Source: Ophiobolus disseminans (Eukaryota; Ascomycota; Dothideomycetes; Pleosporales; Phaeosphaeriaceae). Taken from it: 64,000 bases of DNA. Positions 34,012 to 44,370 of this stretch are shown here, in pieces (the stretch's first letter is position 1; each line of letters opens with the position of its first letter). Under the pieces are notes generated by a model. The model was not told the DNA's origin. It searched no databases and saw nothing but the letters and a program-made list of their open reading frames with translations. A program made the translations under genes and the position numbers. Where the stretch lies: contig MU006216.1 of assembly GCA_010093685.1 (NCBI GenBank), positions 385,065-449,064 on the forward strand, read 5' to 3'.

Positions 34012-35061
34012 CTAGTCGTGAGATGTACCCGCCTTCTCCTTCTCCTCCCCCTCCTGCACTCCACCCGCTTCATACTCCCCAACCACCCTCCCACTCGTCT
34101 CCACCCCCAACTCCATCCCCGCACCAACCGCAGCCTTAGCCCCCTCCGCCATAGCAATAACAACCTGTTTCATCATAACCATCGTATCGCCGCCCGCAAA
34201 CACACCACGCACCGACGTCGAATTGAACATGGGATTCACAATCTTGACATGCCCACCCATCGCCAAGTCCACCGTCTCGACACCCAGCTGCTCAATGAGG
34301 TGCTGAGCCCTATTCACAGTCGCAGGCTTATGCACCAAGAATCCCAGCGTAACCGGCTCCCCGGATTCGAATTCGACCGTCACGCCATCAGTATGCGAAG
34401 GTCCGTTATTAACGAGACGAACGATTTTCCGCTCGTCGAGGGTCGCGCCGAATGCGTGTGCGACTTTGAGGGCTTTTTGGATGGGCTCGTCGGGCGATAC
34501 GGGGCCGTTGGAGAAGATGGTGATGCGCTTGTCGAATGCGGTGGCCATTTGTGCCATGTGTGCGTACATGGGGCTGTCGAAGGATAGGATGCCGATTGGT
34601 GTGCCGCGCTGCTCGAAGCCGTCGCAGGCGAGGCATTGGTAGATGTGTTCGGGCCAGTTTTCTTTGTAGCCTGGGATGTCGAGTAAGATGTCTTTCGATC
34701 CAGTTGCGAGGATCAATTTCCTCCCTTCGTAAGCCTTTCCCTCGCTGTCTTTGACTTCGAAGCCATCGTACTGCTCTTTGCCGATAGCTTTCTTCGCTGC
34801 ATGTATGATGTTGGCGTGCTGGAACCAGATTGTATCGTAGCGAGACTCGATCTGCTCGCGTGCTGTGCTGCGGAAAAATTTGGGGTCCTGGTGGTCTCGA
34901 GATGCTACGGTGTGCATGTGTTTGATGCCTTCGTTCCGGTACTCCTTTGAGTCGAACACGAGTGCCGTGGAGCGGGTACGGGCGAATGCGAGCGCAGCGT
35001 TTAAGCCTGCTGGACCGGCCCCGATGATGATAGCATCCACGATTTGGGGTCGAAGGGCCAT
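34012..35061 (-). CDS. FAD-dependent disulfide oxidoreductase, GliT / thioredoxin-reductase-like
   Basis: Single-exon minus-strand frame of 349 residues. The N-terminal dinucleotide-binding motif is IIIGAGPAGLNAALAFAR (GxGxxG). The redox-active pair is CLAC (YQCLACDGFEQRG), the CxxC of low-molecular-weight thioredoxin-reductase-type flavoproteins. ILATGSKD and the C-terminal FAD motif GVFAGGDTMVMMKQVVIAMA are present. The second nucleotide-binding loop (GILSFDSPMYAHMAQ) lacks a good GxGxxA, as in GliT-like dithiol oxidases that use oxygen rather than NADPH. Members either reduce disulfides or close dithiols in epidithiodiketopiperazine pathways; no such pathway genes are next to it. Length is slightly above the usual 320-335 because of a charged tail (EEKEKAGTSHD). 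Confidence 0.88.
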   Translation of the reverse strand: MALRPQIVDAIIIGAGPAGLNAALAFARTRSTALVFDSKEYRNEGIKHMHTVASRDHQDPKFFRSTAREQIESRYDTIWFQHANIIHAAKKAIGKEQYDGFEVKDSEGKAYEGRKLILATGSKDILLDIPGYKENWPEHIYQCLACDGFEQRGTPIGILSFDSPMYAHMAQMATAFDKRITIFSNGPVSPDEPIQKALKVAHAFGATLDERKIVRLVNNGPSHTDGVTVEFESGEPVTLGFLVHKPATVNRAQHLIEQLGVETVDLAMGGHVKIVNPMFNSTSVRGVFAGGDTMVMMKQVVIAMAEGAKAAVGAGMELGVETSGRVVGEYEAGGVQEGEEKEKAGTSHD

Positions 35062-36544
35062 AGTGTTGTGCCGGAAACGTGGGTGAGATGGAAGCCGTAA
35101 TATTAACCGTATATGTCTGTGTTGCGAAAAATTTGCTGTTTATCTTCGAAACTATATTTCTTTGATCAGCGGAGTTGGGTACGCATTACTTGTACCTCAA
35201 TCTGACGAGCATATATATACATAATGAGCAAATCCCACACTTGACAACCCGAAAATGCGCTCCGGGGCACGGATATTGTGGTACTCAAACTTCAATACTA
35301 TCCGAGGAAATTTTGCGATTGGTTCAGTCACCATTGTAAAGTTGCCGAACACTTGGGAACTGACCAACAAGAAATAGTCGCGAAGTGCAAGACCAGGGAG
35401 ATACTGTACAAATGTCGCCGAAAAAAGTCTCCGTACGGGAGCAGTGTCGGATTGGAAAAACGGGTATAATTGTGAGCGCATATTTTACCTTAAACATAGT
35501 ACCTAGGTAGATTTCACTATCAAGGTAAGAGATGCGCTCAACATCGAGTATTGGGTGAAGCGTCAGGTTGACAGTGTTCTGTTACAGAGGGTCGGAGACA
35601 TTGGCGTGCATATCGCTAAAAGGTTTATCGCTAAAAGGTTCAAAGCGAAGGTTGTAGGTGGATGTAGACGAGTAGTGTTGCTCTCAATGCTCGAATGACG
35701 ATGTGAATTCGTGGTGGTACAATTCTAGCTTCTCATATTACCAACCTGTCCTTCTAGGTAAGAATTATGTAGACGGAGATGTTCTACCTAGTCTTTGCAA
35801 GTGATCATTTTCAAACAAATCTTAGTTCATCATCTAGATCGATTTGCGTACTTGAAGCGCCTATGCGCTGCCTCTTTGCACGAAGAAATCCATCGCTGCA
35901 TGTCCCTTATCCAGCATGCAGGCGTACTGATGGATCGAGGTGTTTCCCAGGTGCCGGGCTAAGCTCCGCAAGTCTCGCGCTAACCAACAAGCGTGGCTGA
36001 TCCTCATCAATCACCAACACCAAATCCGCACATCCTCTATCGGTCGCTTCCTACAATCTTTCACAGCCTTTCCCGGACTTTCGCAGGTACATACAATGTT
36101 CTTTCTCCTCTCAAGCTGATTCCAGTGCACTTCGTCTAAGTGGACCGTCAGCGCGTTTCGCCGCGTTACAGATTAAGCGCTGCGCCACACCAACAATGAG
36201 ACAAAGATCAACAATTGGACGACGTGTTTCGAGCCCTTTGTCGATCCACCCCTTGTTTCATGCGACAACGTTGCTCGCTAGAACGCCTTTAATTAGCTGT
36301 GTGGGATGTGAGACCTTGCTGATGATGACATAGGAAGAGGCTGTGCCCGCTGATCTGTTGTGCGCAACCTTCACTCTGGCTTTTGCGATCTTACTTACAC
36401 TCACTTCAAACGCTTTGCGCGCGAAATACATACTTTCTTTACTGTTGCTGCGATATTGCGATCTTGCGACGATACGGACGAGCTGTGCTGCGACATTCCG
36501 ACCCCATCTCGCTCGACGCGCTTTCCACACCACCTCAAGCAAAC
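35062..36544. other. Intergenic, divergent promoters
   Basis: About 1.5 kb between the divergent flavoprotein and membrane protein genes. It contains a direct repeat (tatcgctaaaaggtt, about 35610-35641) and the palindrome tacctaggta at 35500-35509. No coding signal. Confidence 0.5.
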
Positions 36545-37498
36545 ATGGCTTTCAACTGCTCCTACATACCCGAGTCGACACAAACGGATGCCGGAGTCGC
36601 AGGCTCAGGAACTCTCCTATCCTTCATTATCACAAACTTCGTCTCCTTCTTGCTCTCAGGCGCCATAATTTTGCTCGGCCTGCGCAAGTCAACGTCCGCG
36701 CCCATCAGCCGAAAACTCCTACAGTCGTTCTCCGACCAACAAATCTTAACTGGAATTGGAATTCAGTCCGTCGGTCTTGCTAAGATGCATACAATGGTTC
36801 CATACCACTTCTTCATCATCTGGCTCCTAAGCCTGCTCTCCACAGCAACGAATCTCGCGACGCTACTCGCACTTGTAAACGACTTCAAGCGCGACTGGGT
36901 CCTGCGCTGGATCCGCCAGATCTTCATGCTGGTGAACATGTTCCTGGGCATTCTGTCGGGAGTTTTTATACTCCAAACAGTCCTCAAAAATCTTGAACCT
37001 AGACTACCGATTGCGTGCGTGTGGGAAGTCGAAAGCAGAGGGAAATCGAGCAATGCCGCAATGTCCATCGCAGGTACCATCGCCGTCATTGCAGGCCAGG
37101 TCATCGTCTTCACACTATCAACATGGTACCTACACGCACGCACGTACCCGAAATGGATGAAATCCGTCCAAGTTATGTGTCTCGTGCTGCTACTCGCCAT
37201 GGGAGTCGGTGCAACAATCCGTGTCGTTATGGAGTCACAAGCATTTGGGTCGCCGCCAGCAAGCATCAACCTACAGGGTCCAAGTGAAGGAAATTGGAGC
37301 TTTGGACAGTTGCTGCCGTTGCTGTTGCTTGCGCTGCCAATTATCAGTACAGTCGAAATCATGCGCGGAGAGACGAGGACGCCGCCCAGTAAGGTGGACG
37401 ATGATAGTGTGCCGCTGTTTCCGAACGGGAATGATATGGAGTTCCAGTATCAACCGAACCCGCTCGTAGGGAGCCAGAATAGTCTGTTCAGGAAATGA
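36545..37498 (+). CDS. Polytopic integral membrane protein, unknown function
   Basis: 317 residues from the ATG at 36545 (aacATGGC); the frame is open upstream, but that part is not protein-like. About six or seven hydrophobic helices: near residues 20-45, 80-105, 120-140, 170-195, 205-225 and 250-270. The patterns SFSDQQILTGIGIQSVGL and VPYHFFIIWLLSLLSTATN match a widespread fungal family of uncharacterised membrane proteins that carry a D-Q-Q-x-x-T-G-I motif and a Y-H-F-x-I-x-x-L-x-x-x-S-x-x-T-x-L helix. The N-terminus has a short extracellular-looking part with Asn-Cys-Ser, and the hydrophilic C-terminal tail runs from about residue 275. No enzymatic motif. Confidence 0.8.
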   Translation: MAFNCSYIPESTQTDAGVAGSGTLLSFIITNFVSFLLSGAIILLGLRKSTSAPISRKLLQSFSDQQILTGIGIQSVGLAKMHTMVPYHFFIIWLLSLLSTATNLATLLALVNDFKRDWVLRWIRQIFMLVNMFLGILSGVFILQTVLKNLEPRLPIACVWEVESRGKSSNAAMSIAGTIAVIAGQVIVFTLSTWYLHARTYPKWMKSVQVMCLVLLLAMGVGATIRVVMESQAFGSPPASINLQGPSEGNWSFGQLLPLLLLALPIISTVEIMRGETRTPPSKVDDDSVPLFPNGNDMEFQYQPNPLVGSQNSLFRK

Positions 37499-37851
37499 GA
37501 AGGGAGAGGAGAGGATATCAGCTTCAGGAAAGCGGAGAGATGGGCCAAGATGAGGCATATGCATTGTAATGATACCCAAGGATTTCATAGTAGAAAGTGA
37601 GTTGAGGACTCAAACTTCGAAGCCGTCTTCACTATTCAGTCATCGTCAATGATACGTGACTACTCTCTTTCCTCCTCCAAAATGCTTTCGTCTTCCCGTG
37701 ATCACAGCAGTTGAGTGACGCCACTAGATTCTTTCATTCGTGTCACAACTTACGTATACGTGTTTATCCTAACATTCTTTTTAGGATCTACCAAACCCTG
37801 TAAATTGCTATGAGGTTGTACAGGCTCCTGCTGCTGCAAGACATGCGACCT
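37499..37851. other. Convergent intergenic region
   Basis: 353 bp between two 3' ends; no structure recognised. Confidence 0.5.
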
Positions 37852-38735
37852 TCAATCCTCCTTCTCAAGCCACTTTCCACACGCCTCATACACCTTCGGA
37901 AACGCCTCGTCCAGCGCCAAATACCTCTCAAGCTCGCTCTGTCCAATCCTCTTCAGCATTTGAAAGAATGCCACTAGTATGAAATCCGCATACGAAACTA
38001 TCCACACATTAGCGACCCATCCACTCAATCTCACGTAGTCCACGACTCACCCGTCTTCCCCAAAAAGAACGGCCCCGCCCCATCCATCCTCAACCACTTC
38101 CCCACCTCCCTCGCCGGCGGCTTCGCATCCTCCCACGCTTGTTCCGTCGCCATCGTCCTTTCCATTTCCTGCAGCGTCATACCGAATACCTGCGCCCTGG
38201 TGTCGTTGAAATATTTAGCCGACACGGGGTTCAATATGACGTCCGGCACTTTCGGCAACAAGTGCGCTACAAGCGGTTTCATTATATTCGACACGTGGTC
38301 GCGCATTTGCACGACGATGGGGTCGTCGAGGTGCAACGACGGACTCGGGTACTGCTTTTCCAACTCGTGCGCAATGGGCCACGAGTCCATGCCACAGGAC
38401 CCCGAGGCGTAGCGGATGGCGGGCGAGCTGTAGGGGGTGAAGTAGCCCGGGGCGGAGGGGTCGTTTGGGGGGATGCCGCTGAGGACTATGGTTAGTTGCG
38501 TGCAAGGTAGAGGGATGGGTGGGGTTTACAGGGCTTGGAGTTTTGGGGCGAGGTCTGGGTACTCGATCCATTCGGTTTTGTAAGGGATGTTTTTGTAGTT
38601 TAAGATTAGGCGTGCTGGGGGTGTTAGATGGGGTTAATGAGGGGAGGGATGGATGTACGCACTTTTCCACGGGTTTAGGGACCATGCTGTTCCTTGTTGG
38701 TTGGCGAGGTCGTAGAAGATTACTTGTTCGGACAT
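37852..38735 (-). CDS. Glutathione S-transferase-like protein
   Basis: Four exons on the minus strand: 38735-38663, 38614-38530, 38478-38051 and 37997-37852; 243 residues with all junction phases consistent. The N-terminal thioredoxin-fold part begins MSEQVIFYDLANQQGTAWS and continues TRLILNYKNIPYKTEWIEYP and a cis-Pro region (SSPAIRYASG, then DSWPIAHELEKQYP), the place where GSTs have P-x-L and (D/E)S. The helical C-terminal domain ends VSYADFILVAFFQMLKRIG, matching the conserved S-x-A-D-F helix-6 capping motif. Relatives conjugate glutathione to electrophiles or cleave aryl ethers (beta-etherase-like branch). Intron 2 also has a tag acceptor 5 nt earlier that would break the frame. Confidence 0.88.
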
Positions 38736-40496
38736 GTTGAATATAGGTTTGGGTTGGTTGAGTTGGTCTGGTGGATGGAAGGAGTCCCAAGTCTTTTGAT
38801 GTGAGCTGGGTTGCGCTCTATTTGTGTATGTTTAAGTGTAGGTCTTGTCGTCTCCATAAATCTAAGGCAGTATTTGTCATCCATCCCACTTGCGGAGACA
38901 TGCACTACATGTACCGAGGCTACTGACGTCATCTTGAGGGATCCAGCACCAGGTGCTGCAATAATGTGTGTCCTATTACCTATGGTCTAGTAGGAAGCCT
39001 CTGTGTACTCACAGTGCTTTCGACACTCTGATGAATTCAGGACAAGATTTCGAGGATAGACAGGGCTTCATAAGATGGGACACCAAATATTGCACTACCT
39101 GGTCTTCTTCGCGTTTCAAGAAGATACATTGCAGATCGCTGAAGTAATATTCACCATGGCCATTGACGAACAGTTGTCCAGGAAATCGAGAGACCGAATC
39201 CACTTAGGCGCGCAAGAATGCTGTGACGTAGACGTGTTACTGTCATTGGTACGACTGCTGCTGTACGCGCATACTACTAAACTCGACCTGTTACAGGTAC
39301 AAAAGTGCCGGTTCAACGTTGAAAGGGTTGCGCGATGCTACATATGCCATCTGGTCTAGCAACTGATGGTGTGACTAGATTGCAATCTTGCAATCTCGTC
39401 GATGTCTGTTGTACTAGCAGGCTGTTGATTTCGTGTGGGAGACCTACAACCTCTGCTGTATGGCAAAATTGTTATTGTTGTTTGGAGTGGACTGGAGGCG
39501 GAGGCGCACACGTGGGCAGATACGGCAAATTCCCGTCCCGCTTCGCGTCCTCCTTCCCCACTCCCGACAACTCGAACCCCCGTCACACTTCCACAACAGC
39601 AGCCTCCGAGCACCTGCATATCACCCACTCCATACAGTATCGACATTTGCACTGCCCGCGCCTGATACATCAGCAACCATGACGTTCTCCGTTACTTGTC
39701 TCTGGCTCATGCTTGCAAGCTGCCTTTTCAGCCCCCAAATTACTTCTTCACTCTAACCTCAGCCGGCGTAGCGACCCGCGCACTTGCCAGTTTCGCACAT
39801 CTAGACTTCTTTCAACGAATCATTCGGCTGTCAACAATTGGCAGCGCCTGAAATAGCACTGTTATCGATTGGTGAGGGGCCCAATCTTCGCAATTCAGCC
39901 TCACGCGGAGGCATGGGTGCTTCCATCGCGTCGTGCAAACAAGCTCAAAACGAGCGCGTGTCGCGCAGGTGCGTGCAAAACCATCACAAGGCTTTGCTAG
40001 AGTGTGCCAGTGTCCACACCATTGTTTCCCTCTTGTTTGTGGGTGTTGCGTGCTTCTCACCACCTTTATTTCCTACATTAACGTTGAGTTCTGGTCCGGG
40101 CTGGACACCTCGCTTGCCTACTGTAGCTCCTAGCCATATCTCAGCCCTCAATTGGCGCCACGCGGAACCTGCGTCCAGGCAGGGCTTTTTCTGTGGAAAA
40201 ACAACGACGTTCCCCTCTTCTTCCCCACCGGATCCTCTCCGACAGCGACGACGCTCTGTACGAGATTCCACGATCGCTAGATCGCACAGCGCTACTGCGT
40301 GCTTACGAGGTTGTAGCATTTCCCGTTCCTGGACACTGGACTCTTGGCGGAACTCTACCTTGGACGACGTACAGTTTGCTATGTGTTGAACTTGACGCAG
40401 ATCTACCGTCAAGGACGTCAACAAGAGGGCCACTTGGAAGCATCCTCCTGCATCTATTTTTCACCAGGGCAGGTGGCAGAAGCTACCACATACACA
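38736..40496. other. Intergenic, divergent promoters
   Basis: About 1.8 kb with scattered short frames on both strands and no coding evidence. The frame of the next gene is open back to 40344, but the first convincing ATG is 40497, so 40344-40496 is counted as leader. Confidence 0.5.
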
Positions 40497-42542
40497 ATGA
40501 ACATCAATCGGAGACCCAGCGATAGGTCCGATACGCAGCCCTTGAATTCGCCGTTATCGCCTTTCGAAGATGTGGAGACAGCCTACCACAGCGGTGATCT
40601 TGGGATGCAGCAAAATGACGAATCGCCCTACTCGCCTCCCCTTGCGACTCCAAACTCCATCACAGAAGCAAAAGGCGGAGCCTACATGTATCTCAATACG
40701 CCCACCACAACCTTTGATATGGATCCGAACTCAGACAAAGAATCTTTAATTGGGGACAATTTCCGTGGGCACGGTCACCATCACGTTAAGCGGTTCGATC
40801 ACAACGATGCCCGGAAGAAACTCTTCAAGACCGGTTCTTCCAAGTTCCTGGTCACACTTATTTTCAGCGCGTTGATCTGCGTCTGCCTGAAGCTTTGGGA
40901 AGGACTCAACAGACCGATTGTGCTTTCGAAGATCGATGTCAGGATCTTCAACGCTGTAATGATTGGACTTTCTTTATGCCTCGGTCTGAATCTCTTGTCG
41001 TCTCTCAAGCATTACGCCAATACATTCCGATGGTCATTTTTGGCGCGGAGATATGTCAGCCTGGAGATATTTGACCTCATCCTACACTCGAGCTCGCTGG
41101 TCAAGATCACCAAGCTCATGTTCGTTTCGATGCCGGGTATTCGGGGCCAAAAATACTTGCGCAAACTACCGTGGTTTAAGCATTCCAGGGATGACGGAAC
41201 GAAGTGGATGTGGTTAGTCTGCTTACTCTGGATATCCATCAACATCGGGTCTCAAGTTTTGGTGGCCTTGCTCAGTCTGTTCTGGCCTGTGGAGAACTCT
41301 CTTATACCTCTGATGATGCACGGTGACGTGTCAGTGGCAAACATGAACAGGTGGTACGTCGAGACGGAGGCAGAAAGTAACGACACATCGTTGGAAACGG
41401 CTTGGATGTTTGGCATGGAGGCTATGGTCTATCCCGAATTCAAGTTGAACGAGTCGAGAACCGATTTGTCAACACTGCCAGGGACTCCAGTCTATCAAGG
41501 TGACTCGTCATGGGAGTACCGATTTTTCAACCGCGACCCAGCACACCAGTACACAAATTACGTGCTCGGTGAGCGCAAAGTCCAAGCTACTACGACGTGC
41601 GAACAGCTCGAAGTACGCGGTGGAGTCGTCAACTGGGAGCCAGAGATTGTGAACGGGACCGCGAGCATGTATATCGAAGGCAAGGCTCCAGGCCAAAACG
41701 TATGGGCGAAACACAAAATACCTGAGGTGGCAGCCGGTTCCATGTCCTGGATCGCCTCTGTGAACGCCCACTGTGGCTCACGATGCACAAACTTCACCGT
41801 CCTCCAGGAGCGCGACAACACCACCATCCATGACTCGGGACTGTGGCTATGCAACAGCACACTCTCCGAGATCAGCAAAGCGGGTGGAAAAAGCGACATC
41901 ACCACGTTGACCGAAGAAGACGAGCGTGCTGTCTACGGCAACGATGACTTTGCGCGCATCGCAGCCGGCGCAATCGGCTGGACTGGCATAGCTTGGGACT
42001 GGGTTGGCATAGGCACTGATCGACAATCACGCTCCTACTCCCCGGGCTCAAAATGGTCTCCTGCTCGACCCGTGAAGAGAGAGGAAGTCGAGGACATTCT
42101 GATGCGCTTTACTATTGGCGCAGTTGCTGCATTCGACGACCACGGGATAAGATACAACATCCCCAACCAACGCACATGTCCCACGCAAGGTCAGCAGCTC
42201 GACGTCGATTGGAAGTGGATCCTGATCATCCTGTGCGGTATCTGTGGCATTCAACTCATCGCCCTCATGCTGCTGATCATATTCGCGAATCGCACCATTG
42301 TGCGCGACGAGTCCTTCTTCTCGATGGCAATGTTGCTATCGCCGGTGGTGTCGCGCATTGGACGGAGCGGAATGAATCTAAGCGGCGAGGAGATTAAGGA
42401 ACACCCGAAATTGAAGTGGAAGAAGATTCGCTATGATTATAGAGAGGGCAAGGGTGGGGAACCGAATCAGGTCGATATCTTCTTTGAGGGGAGGGATAAA
42501 AAGGAGGGCAGGAAGAGTTGGGCGGCAGGTAGCTATTCGTAG
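40497..42542 (+). CDS. Large membrane protein with glycosylated ectodomain, unknown function
   Basis: 681 residues, single exon, from the ATG at 40497 (MNINRRPSDRSD). A cytosolic N-terminus of about 115 residues (Ser/Pro-rich, then a His-rich FRGHGHHHVKRFDH) is followed by TM1 (FLVTLIFSALICVCLKLW), TM2 (NAVMIGLSLCLGLNLLSSL) and, after an amphipathic segment, TM3 (WMWLVCLLWISINIGSQVL). Next comes an extracellular domain of about 270 residues with NDT, NES, NGT, NFT, NTT and NST sequons and two possible disulfides (CGSRC, TTCEQ). TM4 is WILIILCGICGIQLIALMLL, followed by a cytosolic tail. This layout recurs in filamentous ascomycetes as hypothetical proteins. The gene at 58294 has a related general shape but no clear sequence match. 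Confidence 0.8.
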   Translation: MNINRRPSDRSDTQPLNSPLSPFEDVETAYHSGDLGMQQNDESPYSPPLATPNSITEAKGGAYMYLNTPTTTFDMDPNSDKESLIGDNFRGHGHHHVKRFDHNDARKKLFKTGSSKFLVTLIFSALICVCLKLWEGLNRPIVLSKIDVRIFNAVMIGLSLCLGLNLLSSLKHYANTFRWSFLARRYVSLEIFDLILHSSSLVKITKLMFVSMPGIRGQKYLRKLPWFKHSRDDGTKWMWLVCLLWISINIGSQVLVALLSLFWPVENSLIPLMMHGDVSVANMNRWYVETEAESNDTSLETAWMFGMEAMVYPEFKLNESRTDLSTLPGTPVYQGDSSWEYRFFNRDPAHQYTNYVLGERKVQATTTCEQLEVRGGVVNWEPEIVNGTASMYIEGKAPGQNVWAKHKIPEVAAGSMSWIASVNAHCGSRCTNFTVLQERDNTTIHDSGLWLCNSTLSEISKAGGKSDITTLTEEDERAVYGNDDFARIAAGAIGWTGIAWDWVGIGTDRQSRSYSPGSKWSPARPVKREEVEDILMRFTIGAVAAFDDHGIRYNIPNQRTCPTQGQQLDVDWKWILIILCGICGIQLIALMLLIIFANRTIVRDESFFSMAMLLSPVVSRIGRSGMNLSGEEIKEHPKLKWKKIRYDYREGKGGEPNQVDIFFEGRDKKEGRKSWAAGSYS

Positions 42543-43007
42543 GATACGCATTGTCTTTTGGTGGCTTTAGTGGGGTGTTGGAGCTTTAATTGATCAGATC
42601 TGGAGGGACGAATACGGAGTTGTGTACGACCATTCGCATGCTGGTCTTCTCAGCATCGGATTGAATCTATCCCGGATCCGTGCGAGCGCTTATCGAGTTT
42701 AGGTGACAGACTCTCGATCTCGGGACATGGAGACGTGTGAGTGGACTTTGTTCTTCTCGCATGCTCGATGCACCGAGAGACAGAACCCGGGGACGGCTAA
42801 TAAATTGCACTGTCGGCACGACCATGGGCTCGTCGCTAATAGAGCCAAACACCGAAGAATTCAATGTGCTTACTTTGTAACCGACAGAACGGCCCCGAGC
42901 ATGCAGGAAGACCAGGAGAGGTAGATCTCCGCGAGGATGATTCATGCGTATGTCGAACATATTCGCGCTCTGATCATCGAGCATAACTCTTGTGATGAAA
43001 GCTACCG
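42543..43007. other. Intergenic, no supported gene
   Basis: 465 bp downstream of the membrane protein gene and left of the foldback element. Short frames only. Confidence 0.5.
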
Positions 43008-43157
43008 TAGGGACTCGTGTTATAGCACTAACTCCACTTTTTCTCCCCAAATATAGCTGATTGGCTTAACGCTCACCACACGGCCCATCTAAGGTACCAC
43101 GAGCCAATCAGCTATCTAGCGAGAAAAGTGGAGTTGATGCTATAACACAGTCTCTAG
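43008..43157. mobile_element. Foldback inverted-repeat element (MITE-like)
   Basis: Two long arms, 43008-43066 and 43102-43157, are reverse complements with only scattered mismatches (shared blocks gtgttatagca, aactccactttt, agctgattggct), separated by a 35-bp loop. The whole is about 150 bp, non-coding, and would fold into one hairpin. It sits 57 bp upstream of the tyrosinase pseudogene ATG, so it could affect that promoter. I see no clear target-site duplication and no second copy in the window, so the MITE label is an inference; a palindromic regulatory or small-RNA hairpin is an alternative. Confidence 0.65.
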
Positions 43158-43214
43158 GATAATAGCAAGAACCAAACTTATCTCTTCAGTCACGAAAGAG
43201 ACGATAACTTCTAT

Positions 43215-44348
43215 ATGGCAAAATACTTCATCATCCTCTCCCTCCTCCTAGCCTTCTGCACAGCCACAAGCCACCGCCTCCGCCGCCACGCATGGTACAC
43301 CAAACCACCCACCAGTTCCCCAACTCATACCTAACCTCACTCTAGGCACACCCTCACCCCTGCCCAAAATTCATCCTACATCTCCGCTGAACTCTGCCTC
43401 ATGCACACTCCATCCAAACTCTCCCTCCCAGGCACAACATCCCGCTACGAAGAACTCCAAGCCGTGCACCAACTGTAATCCTATGCAACACATTTCGTCG
43501 GCGCCTTCCTGCCCTTCCACCGCGCGTTGCTGTACGCGCACGAATCCGCGCTGCGCACAGAGTGTAACTACACCGGCACGCAACCGTACTGGTCCGAAGA
43601 GCGGGATGCCGCTAACTTCCTGGGCAGCGAGATGATGCAGTGGTTTGGCGGCGATGGGAGGCCGCAGGATGGATGTATTACTAATGGGCCGTTTGTGAAT
43701 TTCACGAACCATCTAGGGCCGGCGTATGCGTATACGAGCCATTGTGTCACTCGCCGGTTTAACGAGACGTGTAGTGCGCAGACGGCGCAGGTGTTTGTTG
43801 ATGAGTGTGTGGCCAAAGGGGATTGGTTGGGTGCGTGGACATGTATTGAGGGTAAGCCGCATACAGGCGGGCATGGGGGAGTTGGAGGATTGGTACATTG
43901 GTCCGATGTAGATAGGTGGATGAAGTGCTGACGTTGCAGATGTACAGATGCTCGATGCGGTGGTGAGTCCCAGAGATCCTTTGTTCTATTTGCATCACAC
44001 ATGGCTGGACAAGATCTGGGCGGATTGGCAGGTGCGGGATTTGCCGAAGAGGTTGAGCGAGATGGGCGGTGACAATGTACAGGATGAGGGGAATTTGCCG
44101 TTGCCGTTTCCGCCGAGGCCGGATAGCATTCCGTGAGTTTGGTGATGCTGGTGTACGTGAAAGGCAAGAACTAACATGGTGTTAGGAAGTCGACTGGTGC
44201 CGATGGTGATCCGGGAAATGTGACGACGCTGGAGCATGTACTTAATATGTATGGGAATGGGCCGAATAGGACGATTGGAGAGGTAATGGACATCTGGGAC
44301 GGGGTGTTGCGCTATGAGTATGTAGAGCCGGAAACGGGTGGTTACTAA
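43215..44348 (+). pseudogene. Secreted tyrosinase-like copper protein with one nonsense codon
   Basis: Exons 43215-43294, 43346-43892, 43948-44132 and 44186-44348 join in phase into 325 codons, but codon 71 is TAA (43476-43478). A signal peptide (MAKYFIILSLLLAFCTATS) is present. Around the stop the sequence reads QAVHQL-stop-SYATHFVGAFLPFHR, the CuA region (His, His, His), where Gln is the natural residue. The CuB site is intact: GKPHTGGHGG and SPRDPLFYLHHTWLDKIW. N-glycosylation sites and Cys pairs (CNY, CSAQ, WTCIEG) fit a secreted enzyme oxidising phenols. One lesion in otherwise clean coding means very recent loss, a null allele of this strain, recoding, or a base error. No intron can remove the TAA. 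The 3' end is 22 bp from the convergent methyltransferase stop. Confidence 0.75.
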
Positions 44349-44370
44349 GTTACCGCAAGCACAGCGCTCT

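Noticed and set aside
31223..38735. Calling a secondary-metabolite gene cluster
   Set aside because: No PKS, NRPS, terpene synthase, DMATS or pathway regulator is present.
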